This document shows, in pieces, positions 36,333 to 46,855 of a DNA stretch of 53,130 nucleotides (position 1 is its first letter; the number at the start of each line of letters is the position of its first letter). Position numbers and translations under genes: made by a program. The notes beneath the pieces were generated by a model that did no database searches, was not told where the DNA came from, and worked only from the letters and a program-made list of their open reading frames with translations. Source of the stretch: Deinococcus detaillensis (GTDB lineage Bacteria; Deinococcota; Deinococci; Deinococcales; Deinococcaceae); assembly GCF_007280555.1 (NCBI RefSeq), contig NZ_VKDB01000023.1, positions 1-53,130 on the forward strand. The letters are read 5' to 3'.

Positions 36333-36675
36333 TCTTCGCCCAGCTCGCTTTGTCTTCGCCCACTGACAGCACCTTGCCGCCGCGCACCAAAGGCAAGTTG
36401 AGCGCGGCGGGAAAGTCGGCCAGTTTGGAGAGCAACCCTTCTTCGGAAAGGCGCAGATAAGGCAAGCCGGAATCCTCGTAAGCTTTGCTTTCCTTATCCA
36501 GCACTCCATTGGAGCCGAATTTTTGCTGAAAACGCGCCAACTCGCCTTTGCTGATCGGCTTGGTGGCCAGATCCACGAAATGCACTTTGACGCGCCGCTC
36601 CTTGAAAAAGCGCTCGGCGGCGCGGGTGGCCGCCGACTTCTTGAGGCCGAACATTTGAACCGTTATCTCGGGCAT
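36319..36675 (-). CDS. ArsC/Spx-like protein without cysteines
   Basis: A soluble protein of 118 residues that fits the ArsC/Spx/YffB thioredoxin-like fold in length and pattern: a first strand VQMFGLKKSAATRAAERFF, then VHFVDLATKPISKGELARF, a central G-S-N-G-V-L-D-K segment, and LPLVRGGKVLSVGED near the end, where family members have PxxxR. The first loop, which normally holds Cys-x-T-C or Cys-x-x-Cys, reads LKKSAATRAA, and there is no cysteine in the protein. It cannot work as a normal arsenate reductase; a binding or regulatory role is possible. TAAACT ends 6 nt before the ATG, with TTGCCC as -35 at 18-bp spacing. Confidence 0.75.
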   Translation of the reverse strand: MPEITVQMFGLKKSAATRAAERFFKERRVKVHFVDLATKPISKGELARFQQKFGSNGVLDKESKAYEDSGLPYLRLSEEGLLSKLADFPAALNLPLVRGGKVLSVGEDKASWAKMLES

Positions 36676-36681
36676 GCTTTC

Positions 36682-36711
36682 AGTTTAAGGCGTGCCTGCT
36701 GAGCTGGGCAA
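36682..36711 (-). promoter_or_regulatory. Promoter of the ArsC/Spx-like gene
   Basis: On the minus strand, TTGCCC (36711-36706), 18 bp, then TAAACT (36687-36682), which ends 6 nt before the ATG at 36675. This is one of the better complete promoters here. Confidence 0.65.
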
Positions 36712-36722
36712 AACGGTGCGGC

Positions 36723-37454
36723 CTACTTCAGTGTGTCGCTGAAATAGTTGAGCATGGCGCGGCGTCCATCTTTGCTGGAGTAGCTGTCATCGATTTTGCT
36801 GTCTTTGAGTAAGAAGCCGTGCGGCGCACCCTGGTACACCACCAGTTTGAAATTCTTGCCCGCCGCGTCCAGCTTCTTGGCGTATTCGTAGATGCTGGCC
36901 ACCGGGCTGGGCTGATCTTTGCTGCCGTGCAAAATCAGCAGGGGGCGCTCAAGTTGCCCAATCAACTCGGCGGGCGTTTTGGGCTGAGTGGCCGTGCCTC
37001 CCATATCGGGGAAGCCGTACCACGCCACACCAGACTTAAACTGGGGCATCTGTGGCAAAAACAGCATGGTGTAGCGCCCGCCCGCACAGAAGCCGGTCAA
37101 GCCCACGCGGTTCATATCCACGTCGCTGCGGCCCGCCATGACCTTGAGGCCGTCTTCGATCAGCGCTTTCACGGTGTCGTCGCTTGGCTGCTTCTCGAAG
37201 GTCTGCCAGCCGAGGGCCAGCGTCACGTAACCCGCCGCCGCCATCTCGTCGGTCAGGTCTTTGTAACCCTGCTCCAAGCCGTTAAACGAATGAATCAGAA
37301 TCACGGCGGGCTTTTTCTGCGTCCCCTCCGGTGCAGAAAGGTAGCTTTGATAAGCTTTGCCGCCGCTCATCACGTCTAGGTTTTGTCCGGCAGCTCCGGC
37401 CAGCGAAAAGGCGGTCAGGGCGAGAACGGCGGCGGAAATTTTGAGATTCAGCAT
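36723..37454 (-). CDS. Exported dienelactone hydrolase-family protein
   Basis: An alpha/beta-hydrolase of the dienelactone hydrolase family, 243 residues, with an N-terminal signal peptide (about 1-21, MLNLKISAAVLALTAFSLAG), so it is probably exported. The nucleophile is the cysteine in GFCAGGRYTM, the acid is Asp in LHGSKDQPSP, and the histidine is in YQGAPHGF. The start is ATG at 37454 after GGAGG. The true substrate is unknown; family members cleave lactones or esters. Confidence 0.85.
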   Translation of the reverse strand: MLNLKISAAVLALTAFSLAGAAGQNLDVMSGGKAYQSYLSAPEGTQKKPAVILIHSFNGLEQGYKDLTDEMAAAGYVTLALGWQTFEKQPSDDTVKALIEDGLKVMAGRSDVDMNRVGLTGFCAGGRYTMLFLPQMPQFKSGVAWYGFPDMGGTATQPKTPAELIGQLERPLLILHGSKDQPSPVASIYEYAKKLDAAGKNFKLVVYQGAPHGFLLKDSKIDDSYSSKDGRRAMLNYFSDTLK

Positions 37455-37537
37455 CAGGGGAGGCCTCCACATTTACCGTAGAGGACGCCATGAAGGCAGG
37501 TTGTACGCCAGACGACGGTAGCCCATTCACAGGAAGT

Positions 37538-37567
37538 TAAGTCTCAGATGAAATCGGTGGAGACTTA
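37538..37567 (-). other. Inverted repeat at the end of the mutase gene
   Basis: TAAGTCTC (37538-37545) and GAGACTTA (37560-37567) form a perfect 8-bp inverted repeat with a 14-nt loop. One arm contains the mutase stop codon. There is no T run, so it is a weak terminator candidate or 3' stabilising hairpin. Confidence 0.5.
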
Positions 37568-38785
37568 CGCTCCGTATTTCTGTAACTTCAGCGCGTTGGC
37601 CATCAAGAGGGGCATGATCTCGGTGCCTTTGCGGAGCGCCAGACTGCCCTTGAGCGATTCGTCTTCGGTGTAGCGCTGGGCCAAGTCTTTGCGCCCGTAC
37701 TTGCTGCGAATCAGCAGCGGCACCGGATGCCACGAGTGGGTCGCCAACTTGCTGGGCGTGCTGTGATCGCCCACGATGCAAATCACGTCCGGCTCCAGCG
37801 CCAGCAACTCAGGCAAGAGCGCGTCGAACAACTCGATCTTTTTGACCTTGGCTTTGAAGTCGCCGTCTTCGCCGGTCGAGTCGGTCTTTTTGATGTGAAA
37901 ATAAAAGAAATCGTACTCGCCCCAAGCTGTCTTAAGCGCTTCGACTTTACCGTTCAGCGCATCTTCCTCGCCCTTGACTTCCAGCACGTCCATGCCGACC
38001 AGCGAGGCCAGGCCCTTGTACATCGGATAGGAGGCGATGCAGGCGGCCCTCAGCTTGTAGATGTCGTCGAAGCTGGGAAAGTGCGGCACGTCCGAATAGC
38101 CCCGGAACAGCACCCCATTGACCTGCTGCTCGTCTTTGAGGGCGGCTTCGGCCTGCGTCACAAAGCTGTTGACCAGCGCCGCCGTCGTCTGACTGGCTTC
38201 ATCGTGGGCCACGGCAATCATCGGCTGCACGCCGGTGTCCTGCGGGTCAACGTCGCTGAGGTTCGCGCCCAGCGACGTGCCCTGAGCGCGGAAGACCACC
38301 ACGAAACGGTGTTCGCTCTCGGTATAGATTTCCACCGGAATGCCGTCAATATTCTGAATGACACCCTTGAGCTTGGCAACGATCTCGGCATTCTTCTCGT
38401 CGCTGGGGCGTCCGGCGCGGCGGTCTTTGATGATCCGGTCGCCCTCCAAGGTGGCGAAATTGCCGCGCACCGCCACGTCACCGGCACTGAGCTTGACGCC
38501 GATGCCCACCGCGCTGAGCGCTCCGCGCCCCACCACGAACTTCAGAGGATCGTAGCCGAACAAGCTCAGGTGGCCGGGGCCGGAGCCGGGGGTAATACCC
38601 GCGCCGACGAGTTCAACTTGGCCGAGTTGGGACTCACGCGCCAGCACGTCCATGTTGGGGGTCTTGGCAGCGGCCAACTCGGTGTCGCCGCCCGGGTCCA
38701 TCGGCAAGCCGCCAATGCCGTCCAGCACCACCATCAAAATCTTTTCGTCGGTCTTCTTGGCCAGTTCACGAATGGTCTCGATCAT
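37565..38785 (-). CDS. apgM: Phosphoglycerate mutase, cofactor-independent, archaeal type
   Basis: ApgM interconverts 3- and 2-phosphoglycerate in glycolysis and gluconeogenesis. The protein has 406 residues, as for the archaeal-type (alkaline-phosphatase superfamily) enzyme. Features are the first metal-binding [10 protein letters not shown] with D22, the serine block [16 protein letters not shown] (about 65-80), [13 protein letters not shown], the late metal-binding [17 protein letters not shown] and [15 protein letters not shown] ends 7 nt before the ATG at 38785, so the gene is probably leaderless with its own promoter. Confidence 0.92.
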   Translation of the reverse strand: MIETIRELAKKTDEKILMVVLDGIGGLPMDPGGDTELAAAKTPNMDVLARESQLGQVELVGAGITPGSGPGHLSLFGYDPLKFVVGRGALSAVGIGVKLSAGDVAVRGNFATLEGDRIIKDRRAGRPSDEKNAEIVAKLKGVIQNIDGIPVEIYTESEHRFVVVFRAQGTSLGANLSDVDPQDTGVQPMIAVAHDEASQTTAALVNSFVTQAEAALKDEQQVNGVLFRGYSDVPHFPSFDDIYKLRAACIASYPMYKGLASLVGMDVLEVKGEEDALNGKVEALKTAWGEYDFFYFHIKKTDSTGEDGDFKAKVKKIELFDALLPELLALEPDVICIVGDHSTPSKLATHSWHPVPLLIRSKYGRKDLAQRYTEDESLKGSLALRKGTEIMPLLMANALKLQKYGA

Positions 38786-38792
38786 GCCTGCC

Positions 38793-38798
38793 AGTTTA
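38793..38798 (-). promoter_or_regulatory. -10 box for apgM
   Basis: TAAACT on the minus strand ends 7 nt before the ATG at 38785. Confidence 0.5.
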
Positions 38799-38841
38799 CG
38801 CCGCGCTTGTCAGGAGGGCGTGGTGAGTTGTCTGGAAGGCG

Positions 38842-39065
38842 TTAATGCAGCAGCGTCATCCTCAGCACGCCGTAGACGGCCAGCACCGCGCCCAGCACCT
38901 GAATCCAGCGCTCGCCCTTGGCGTACCAGATGGCCAGGCCGCCCAGCGCCACGAACATCAGGCCGATCAAAATGCTGGCGACAGGATCGCCGTAGCGGCC
39001 CGCCGCCGCGTAAAGCCCGAAGCCGACCGCCAGCCCCAACATGCCCATCACGGGGCGCAACAAGT

Positions 39066-39069
<4 letters not shown>
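38842..39069 (-). CDS. Small three-helix membrane protein
   Basis: A 75-residue protein that is almost entirely membrane-embedded, with helices at about 5-22, 30-48 and 55-73 and basic residues (K-G-E-R) between helices two and three. No family is recognised. Its ATG at 39069 overlaps the stop of the large P-loop protein gene by 4 nt (ATGA), so translation is likely coupled; this is the main clue to its function. Confidence 0.7.
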
Positions 39070-42050
<2,981 letters not shown>

Positions 42051-42192
42051 GGTAAAAGAGTTGTATCAAAGCTGAGTCAGGCCGCGCTGAGGAGCGGGTG
42101 TTCCTGCGCGGGGGGCAGCACTCCTCAGGCCATACTTTTCAGGTAGCGCTCGTCAAAGGCAGGTTCGTCAGGCAAGCGTCAAGCGGTTTGGT

Positions 42193-42198
42193 TATACT
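42193..42198 (+). promoter_or_regulatory. -10 box upstream of the secreted TPR gene
   Basis: TATACT lies 51 nt before the ATG at 42250, which also has a GGAGG Shine-Dalgarno (42237-42241). No convincing -35. Confidence 0.5.
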
Positions 42199-42249
42199 CG
42201 GTTCAGTTTCTTAACTTCAACTCATTGATGGCCCCTCGGAGGACTTCTT

Positions 42250-42963
42250 ATGCCCAAACCCGTGCTCAACAAACGCCTGCTGACCACCCTCGCCGCCTTG
42301 CTGCTGGGCCAGACCCTCGCCGCCGGCTTACCTGACGCCCAGGCGCTCCTCGACCAAGGCAAGTGGCAAGACGCCGCCAGCACGGCGAGCAGCCTCAAAA
42401 CCGCCGAGGGCTACGCGCTGGCCGCTCAGTCGTACACCCTCGGCGCGGCGCTGCTGCCCGACAACCAGAAAAAGGCCCAGTTTCAAAAAGCGCAAGACCT
42501 CGCCAAGCAGGCTATTAGTCTTGACGCCAAAAGCGCCAACGCCCACTTTGAGCTGGCCCGCGCCGATGGCCGATTGGCGCAGTACAGCGGCATTTTGCAG
42601 AGCTTGGGCCTGGCCGGTGAAGTCAAGCGCGAGCTGGACACTGCCATTGACCTGAATAAAAATTTGGCCGCAGCTTACGTGGCGCTGGGCTTATGGAACG
42701 CCGAGCTGACCGCCAAGGGCTTTATCGCCACCCGCGCCACTGGCGCTGACCGAAGCGAGATCGCTCCCAACTTCGAAAAAGCCATCGCGCTGGAACCCAA
42801 CAACCCCAGCCACAAGATGGAATACGCCAACGCGCTGATTTTGCAAAACAACAAAACCGCCGCCGCTGCCCAACTTCAAAAGATGGTCGCCTTGCCCGCC
42901 GACACCTTCTGGGCAAAGCGCGATTTGGAAGCCAGCAAAGCTAAACTCGCCAGCTTGAGGTAA
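42250..42963 (+). CDS. Exported TPR-repeat protein
   Basis: The protein has 237 residues. A signal peptide is likely at about 1-25 (RLLTTLAALLLGQTLAAG), so the mature protein is probably periplasmic. The rest is helical tetratricopeptide repeats: LPDAQALLDQGKWQDAAS, QDLAKQAISLDAKSANAH and EIAPNFEKAIALEPNNPSHK. The KQAISLD and KAIALEP turns are typical. The partner is unknown. It has a Shine-Dalgarno GGAGG and ends at a long hairpin terminator. Confidence 0.82.
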   Translation: MPKPVLNKRLLTTLAALLLGQTLAAGLPDAQALLDQGKWQDAASTASSLKTAEGYALAAQSYTLGAALLPDNQKKAQFQKAQDLAKQAISLDAKSANAHFELARADGRLAQYSGILQSLGLAGEVKRELDTAIDLNKNLAAAYVALGLWNAELTAKGFIATRATGADRSEIAPNFEKAIALEPNNPSHKMEYANALILQNNKTAAAAQLQKMVALPADTFWAKRDLEASKAKLASLR

Positions 42964-42969
42964 GCTCAA

Positions 42970-43021
42970 TGCACAAAAAGCGGAGCGCGTCCGAATAGGA
43001 ATGCGCCCCGCTTTTTGTGCA
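42970..43021 (+). terminator. Long hairpin terminator
   Basis: A nearly perfect 52-nt palindrome: TGCACAAAAAGCGG (42970-42983) pairs with CCGCTTTTTGTGCA (43008-43021), and the inner arms also pair in part. It contains A and T runs on both sides and should stop transcription in both directions. Confidence 0.85.
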
Positions 43022-43076
43022 TCAATGTCCTTGTGTACGCCACTGAATTCGTTCAGAGAGAAACATTACTGATGAC

Positions 43077-43499
43077 TTACTGAGCCGTGTATTGAGGCGC
43101 GTCGCTGCCGGTCGACTGAGTCTCACTTTGGCTCTGGACAAGCGGCCAGCCCAGCGCTTGCCAGTGCACGCTCCTCGCCGCCGCGTAGCCAGCGCTGCCC
43201 AGCGCCAGCACGGCCAAAGCGGTGCGGATCAGCGCAGGCCAGCGGTGAACTTTGGCAAAGGCTCGCGCCGTGTGCTGAGGCGGCCCGAAGTCGCGCAGCG
43301 CCGCCGCCCAAGCTTCTTCGGTACTGGCTGTCTCACCGCTCAGGCTCAGCGAATGATCCAGCATCCGCTGAAACAAGTTGGCGTACAGCTCGGCGGCCAC
43401 CACTGCCCGCGCCCGCCCCGGCAAATGCCGGGTGGCAGCGGCCAAGTAGGCTTGCACAGCGGCAGGCATTTCTGATTCACTCGCCGCAGCCTTTACCAC
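43077..43499 (-). CDS. HAAS-type membrane protein partner of PadR
   Basis: The protein has 140 residues. Residues 10-95 resemble the HAAS/DUF1700 or permease-prefix helical domain (VQAYLAAATRHLPGRARAVV, then AELYANLFQRML, then EEAWAAALRDFGPP), often encoded next to PadR regulators. A membrane helix follows (about 95-112, LIRTALAVLALGSAGYAA), then a Ser/Gln-rich tail of about 28 residues. The start GTG lies inside the end of padR, so expression is coupled. It may be the regulated or signalling partner of the PadR protein; that is inference. Confidence 0.7.
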   Translation of the reverse strand: MVKAAASESEMPAAVQAYLAAATRHLPGRARAVVAAELYANLFQRMLDHSLSLSGETASTEEAWAAALRDFGPPQHTARAFAKVHRWPALIRTALAVLALGSAGYAAARSVHWQALGWPLVQSQSETQSTGSDAPQYTAQ

Positions 43500-43810
43500 A
43501 ACGCCCGCAGCGCTTGATCAAAAATCTGGTAGGCGTCGCGGCGGCGCTTGAGCTCGGCTGCTCCAGTGGGGGTCAGGGTGTAGTAGCGCACCTGCGGGCC
43601 ACCTCTGGGCGGGGCTTTTTCCTCAGCCAGCACCCAACCTTGTTTTTCCAGGCGGTGCAGAGCGGGGTACAGACTTCCGGCATTGAGTGTCAAATACCCG
43701 TCCGTGCGGGCGTCCACTTCTTTGCCGATTTCCAGGCCGTAGCGCTCGCCGCCCTCCAGCACGCTCAGCACGATCAAGTCTAAATTGCCCTTGAACAAAT
43801 TGGCTTCCAT
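43493..43810 (-). CDS. PadR-family transcriptional regulator
   Basis: A dimeric winged-helix repressor of 105 residues. The family pattern is clear: NLDLIVLSVLEGGERYGLEI, then LNAGSLYPALHRLEKQGWV, a beta wing with RGGPQVRYYTLTPTG and a C-terminal helix. The ATG at 43810 is leaderless, with TAAACT ending 6 nt upstream. A perfect palindrome overlaps this -10 box, so it should repress its own operon together with the HAAS gene. The signal it responds to is unknown. Confidence 0.88.
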   Translation of the reverse strand: MEANLFKGNLDLIVLSVLEGGERYGLEIGKEVDARTDGYLTLNAGSLYPALHRLEKQGWVLAEEKAPPRGGPQVRYYTLTPTGAAELKRRRDAYQIFDQALRALW

Positions 43811-43816
43811 GTACGC

Positions 43817-43822
43817 AGTTTA
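43817..43822 (-). promoter_or_regulatory. -10 box for the PadR operon
   Basis: TAAACT on the minus strand ends 6 nt before the ATG at 43810. Confidence 0.6.
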
Positions 43823-43837
43823 TCAGACACTGATAAA
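43819..43837. promoter_or_regulatory. Palindromic operator of the PadR operon
   Basis: TTTATCAG-ACA-CTGATAAA is a perfect 8+3+8 inverted repeat that overlaps the -10 box (43817-43822) of the padR gene. A dimer bound here would block transcription. Confidence 0.75.
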
Positions 43838-43875
43838 GAGAGTACGGAAAGTGATTTGTCGCAGTTTGGGCAAAG

Positions 43876-43896
43876 AAAAAGGCCCACAACAGGGCC
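43876..43896 (-). terminator. Terminator of the membrane protein gene at 43916
   Basis: On the minus strand GGCCC (43896-43892), a 6-nt loop and GGGCC (43885-43881) are followed by TTTTTC. It lies about 20 nt past the stop. Confidence 0.7.
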
Positions 43897-43915
43897 AAGA
43901 GGTTTTTTGCGCTGA

Positions 43916-44395
43916 TTACTGCTGAGCCAGCGGGAATTGAAGCTGCACTTGCTTGTCTTTTTCGTATTGGCAACCAAACGGCACGGTTTGCGAGGCGAAT
44001 CCTTCACGGCTCACCTTGACCTGACTGACCATCGACCAACCCGGAATGCGCGGCGGGAGGGCGGTGGAGTTGGCGGGAGGGCGCTGTGAGATGCCTTCGT
44101 TGACGCTGCTCACAATATCGCGGGCGTTATAGGACGCGCCAAGTGGAGCGCCACCCGGCTGCTTGGCAAACTCGCCCAACTGATCGGCCAGCTTATCTTT
44201 GCACTGCTCAATGAACTTGTATTTGCTCAGGCCGTTGGCCTCGGCGTTGCTGTAAAGCGGGTTGCTGCGAACGGCCCAGACGGTCATGAAGCCGAGCAGT
44301 GCCACACTCAGGAGGAGAGCGACCCACAGCAGCACTTTCCCAGTGGTGCCGCGTCCGCCCTTGTTGTTTTGGTTGGAACTTGGATAAGAATTCAT
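43916..44395 (-). CDS. Membrane-anchored hypothetical protein
   Basis: The protein has 159 residues. A polar Asn/Ser-rich start is followed by one membrane helix (about 20-44, KVLLWVALLLSVALLGFMTV), then an extracytoplasmic-looking domain with two cysteines (FIEQCKDKLADQ and FGCQYEKDK) that could form a disulfide. I do not recognise the family. The ATG at 44395 is chosen over one five codons earlier (44410); neither has a strong ribosome binding site. Confidence 0.65.
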   Translation of the reverse strand: MNSYPSSNQNNKGGRGTTGKVLLWVALLLSVALLGFMTVWAVRSNPLYSNAEANGLSKYKFIEQCKDKLADQLGEFAKQPGGAPLGASYNARDIVSSVNEGISQRPPANSTALPPRIPGWSMVSQVKVSREGFASQTVPFGCQYEKDKQVQLQFPLAQQ

Positions 44396-44476
44396 CTTGT
44401 CTTTCAGCATAGCGCGGCGGCTGGAGGCAAATCGTCTGCCTGACCAAAATTTTTAAGGCCGTACCGAGACCTTGCG

Positions 44477-44668
44477 TTGGACGGCTCTCTGCAACTTCTC
44501 AATTCTCCTGCCACTTTGCGTTTGGTGGATACGCCCGAGGCGCTGGCCGACGCCGAAGCCGTAGGCATCCCCACCGTCTTGGTTTACCATGTCGGCAAGG
44601 TAGACGATCTGAGCAAGATTCCACTCACGCCAGTCAAGATCAGCGGCCTGAACGTGGTGAGGAAGTAG
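44477..44668 (+). CDS. Doubtful small protein, 63 residues
   Basis: A plus-strand frame beginning TTG encodes a plausible soluble sequence (LLNSPATLRLVDTPEALADA, then IPTVLVYHVGKVDDL, ending in ISGLNVVRK). It resembles a C-terminal fragment more than a complete protein. No ribosome binding site or TANNNT box is placed for the start. It sits between two minus-strand genes with no room for a longer version. It could be a remnant or a chance frame. Confidence 0.35.
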   Translation: MDGSLQLLNSPATLRLVDTPEALADAEAVGIPTVLVYHVGKVDDLSKIPLTPVKISGLNVVRK

Positions 44669-44676
44669 ACTCAGAT

Positions 44677-45549
44677 TCACTTGCCTCCCTCGACTGGCGT
44701 GATGGCCCAGCGGGCGATCCAGCCGTAGCGCCAGCCACTCAAGCGGTCAGGCACGCGCCCGTAGACGAAGGTCATTTTTTGAGCCACCCGCGTGTGGCCG
44801 TCGTACATCGGTACAGCTTGGGGAGTAATTCCACTGGCAGCCACGAACGCGCTGCCCACCGGCAAAGTATCGGTGGCCACGCCGCCGGAGCCGGGCAAGC
44901 TGTAAAGGAAGTTCACCACGCCCTGACCGCTCGGAGTAGGCCGCGACAGGTAATCGCCGACGTTCTGATGGCTATTCGGCCCCAACGGCGCGCTGGGTGT
45001 CACCTTGAATTCGGCGTACTGGCTTCTGATTTTGGCACTGCCGCCCGTGATGGTGTAGCGCTTCAGTAGGCCGGGGGGCGACGTGGGCGCGGCCACCTGC
45101 GGCATGGCGGCGGGCATGTTGCCCTGCGGCGCGACACTGCTCAGCGGCAACCAGCCGGACACCACGTAAGCGCTCCCTGCCGCGTCTCCTTCTTGCAGGC
45201 GGACGCCGAGGGCGAACACGTAGGAAGCGGTGACGCCGTTGACGCGAATCAACTTGCGCTGACCGTAGTTGATCGAGATGCCCTGAGAACTGGCCGTGCC
45301 AATGACGCCGCCCAGCCCGTCCACGAGTGGAGCCGGCCCCAGCAGCGGAAAGGCGCAGCCGCCTGTCAGCGGATTCTTGAGCCGGTTGACGCCGCCGCAG
45401 CTTTTGCCCTTCGGCGGACTGGGATTGGGCAGCTTGCAGGTATAGGCCGAGCCTCGGCACTCAGCAACCTTGTCCGGCGTTGCCCATGCAGCAGCCGCGC
45501 CAACACTCAGCAGCGCCACCAAACTTGGAAACAGCACCTTTCGCTTCAC
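44677..45549 (-). CDS. Exported hypothetical protein with four cysteines
   Basis: The protein has 290 residues and a signal peptide (about 1-23, LVALLSVGAAAAWA). The mature part opens with a cysteine-containing segment (AECRGSAYTCKLPN, then KSCGG, GGCAF), suggesting two disulfides, and continues with a mixed beta-rich region (RKLIRVNGVTASYVFALGVR, LPVGSAFVAASGI, then KMTFVYGRVPDRLSGWRYG). It is probably periplasmic or cell-surface. I do not recognise the family; SH3-like or peptidase-inhibitor folds are possible but unproven. TACCCT lies 5 nt before the GTG start at 45549. Confidence 0.65.
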   Translation of the reverse strand: MKRKVLFPSLVALLSVGAAAAWATPDKVAECRGSAYTCKLPNPSPPKGKSCGGVNRLKNPLTGGCAFPLLGPAPLVDGLGGVIGTASSQGISINYGQRKLIRVNGVTASYVFALGVRLQEGDAAGSAYVVSGWLPLSSVAPQGNMPAAMPQVAAPTSPPGLLKRYTITGGSAKIRSQYAEFKVTPSAPLGPNSHQNVGDYLSRPTPSGQGVVNFLYSLPGSGGVATDTLPVGSAFVAASGITPQAVPMYDGHTRVAQKMTFVYGRVPDRLSGWRYGWIARWAITPVEGGK

Positions 45550-45554
45550 ACTTC

Positions 45555-45560
45555 AGGGTA
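45555..45560 (-). promoter_or_regulatory. -10 box for the exported hypothetical gene
   Basis: TACCCT on the minus strand ends 5 nt before GTG at 45549. Confidence 0.4.
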
Positions 45561-45588
45561 ACGCCAGCAGATAAACGTGAGGGCAGGC

Positions 45589-46383
45589 TCAGACCTCCGG
45601 CAAATACCCCGCCACTTGGTTCATCAGGTCGCGGGCCGTCAAGTCCATCCGAATCGGCGTGACGCTGATAAAGCCGTCTTCCACCGCGCCGAAGTCGGTG
45701 TCGCCCGCATACTCGGCGCGGGGCTTGCCCGATACCCAGTGGTAATCACGGCCCTCGGGGTCTTGGCGCGTCACCAGCGTGTCTTCGTAGCGGTGATCGG
45801 AGAGGCGGGTCACGCGGACGCCCTTGATGACCGGCGGAATGTTGACATTGAGGAAGGTGCGCGGCGGCAGGCCTTCCCTGAGCACCCGCTCCACCAACTT
45901 GGCGGCGTAGTCGGCCCCCGCCGCGAAGTCGTACTCTCCCCCGTTGCTGATCTGGCTCAGGGCAATAGACGGCACGCCCAGCGACACGCCTTCAATCGCC
46001 GCCGCCACCGTGCCGGAATGGGTCAAATCGTCGCCCATGTTGGCCCCCAGGTTGATGCCGCTGACCACCATATCGGGGCGGCCCAGCAAGTTTGCGCCCA
46101 GCACCACGCAGTCGGCGGGCGTGCCGTCGACTCGGTAAGCCGGAATGTCGCCGAAACCCGCCGCTCTGGTGTGTTTGAAGCGCAGCGGGCGGCGAAAGGT
46201 GATGCCGTGCCCGACACCGCTCTGCTCCACGTCGGGGGCGACCACCACGACGTCAGCGATGCGGGCAATGGCAAGGGCCAGCGCCTTGATGCCGGGCGAG
46301 AAGATGCCGTCGTCGTTGGCCACCAGAACGCGCTTGCGGGCGGGGTGCGGCGAGGTGCTGGCAGAGGTGTTGTCAGAAGTCAT
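45589..46383 (-). CDS. surE: 5'-nucleotidase SurE
   Basis: SurE is a metal-dependent nucleoside monophosphate phosphatase linked to survival in stationary phase. The protein has 264 residues. The metal-site aspartates are in NDDGIFSPGI near the start, followed by VVAPDVEQSGVGHGIT, VDGTPADCVVLGA and the conserved SGINLGANMGDDLTHSGTV, with the catalytic Asn. About 15 extra residues precede the conserved start. TAACCT ends 7 nt before the ATG. Confidence 0.92.
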   Translation of the reverse strand: MTSDNTSASTSPHPARKRVLVANDDGIFSPGIKALALAIARIADVVVVAPDVEQSGVGHGITFRRPLRFKHTRAAGFGDIPAYRVDGTPADCVVLGANLLGRPDMVVSGINLGANMGDDLTHSGTVAAAIEGVSLGVPSIALSQISNGGEYDFAAGADYAAKLVERVLREGLPPRTFLNVNIPPVIKGVRVTRLSDHRYEDTLVTRQDPEGRDYHWVSGKPRAEYAGDTDFGAVEDGFISVTPIRMDLTARDLMNQVAGYLPEV

Positions 46384-46390
46384 AGCCGTC

Positions 46391-46396
46391 AGGTTA
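46391..46396 (-). promoter_or_regulatory. -10 box for surE
   Basis: TAACCT on the minus strand ends 7 nt before the ATG at 46383. Confidence 0.45.
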
Positions 46397-46444
46397 GCGC
46401 GGTGAGGTCAGGGGAATGGGAAGGAAGTGACGAGCCTGCCAACT

Positions 46445-46852
46445 TCACGCCGTCCACTCCCGCATACACAGCACCAGCCGGTAGCCATCCGGGTCAGCCA
46501 ACGTCACCCCCCACTGATCCCAGTACGGATTGAGCGCCGCCACCCGCACGCCGCCGCAGGCTTCCAGGTGTTTGACGGTGCTTTCCGGGACCACTTCGCC
46601 CAGATACAACACCAGCAAATCGTCGGCGCTGGGCGTGGGTACGGTCCGGTGCAGGGCCGAGTGGGTCAGCTCCAGGTGCCAGGTCGCTCCCGGCAGGCCC
46701 AGCATCAGCAGCGAGAACTCGGTGTCAGCGGTGGCCGTGTGTTGGTGCAGCACCTCCAGGCCCAAGCCCCGCCCATAAAAGCGCTCGGCGGCGGCCAGAT
46801 CGAGGCTGGGCCGCGCCAGACGAATCCGGGTCTGCGCCGTGAGGGAAAGCAC
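46445..46852 (-). CDS. VOC (glyoxalase/bleomycin-resistance) family protein
   Basis: A soluble protein of 135 residues with the VOC fold: ARPSLDLAAAERFYGRGLGLEV in the first half and LADPDGYRLVLCMREW in the second, with the paired beta-alpha-beta-beta-beta layout. Family members are glyoxalases, dioxygenases or resistance proteins; the substrate here cannot be read. The GTG start at 46852 is 3 nt past the stop of the quinone-oxidoreductase gene, so the two are co-expressed. Confidence 0.82.
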   Translation of the reverse strand: MLSLTAQTRIRLARPSLDLAAAERFYGRGLGLEVLHQHTATADTEFSLLMLGLPGATWHLELTHSALHRTVPTPSADDLLVLYLGEVVPESTVKHLEACGGVRVAALNPYWDQWGVTLADPDGYRLVLCMREWTA

Positions 46853-46855
46853 CGC

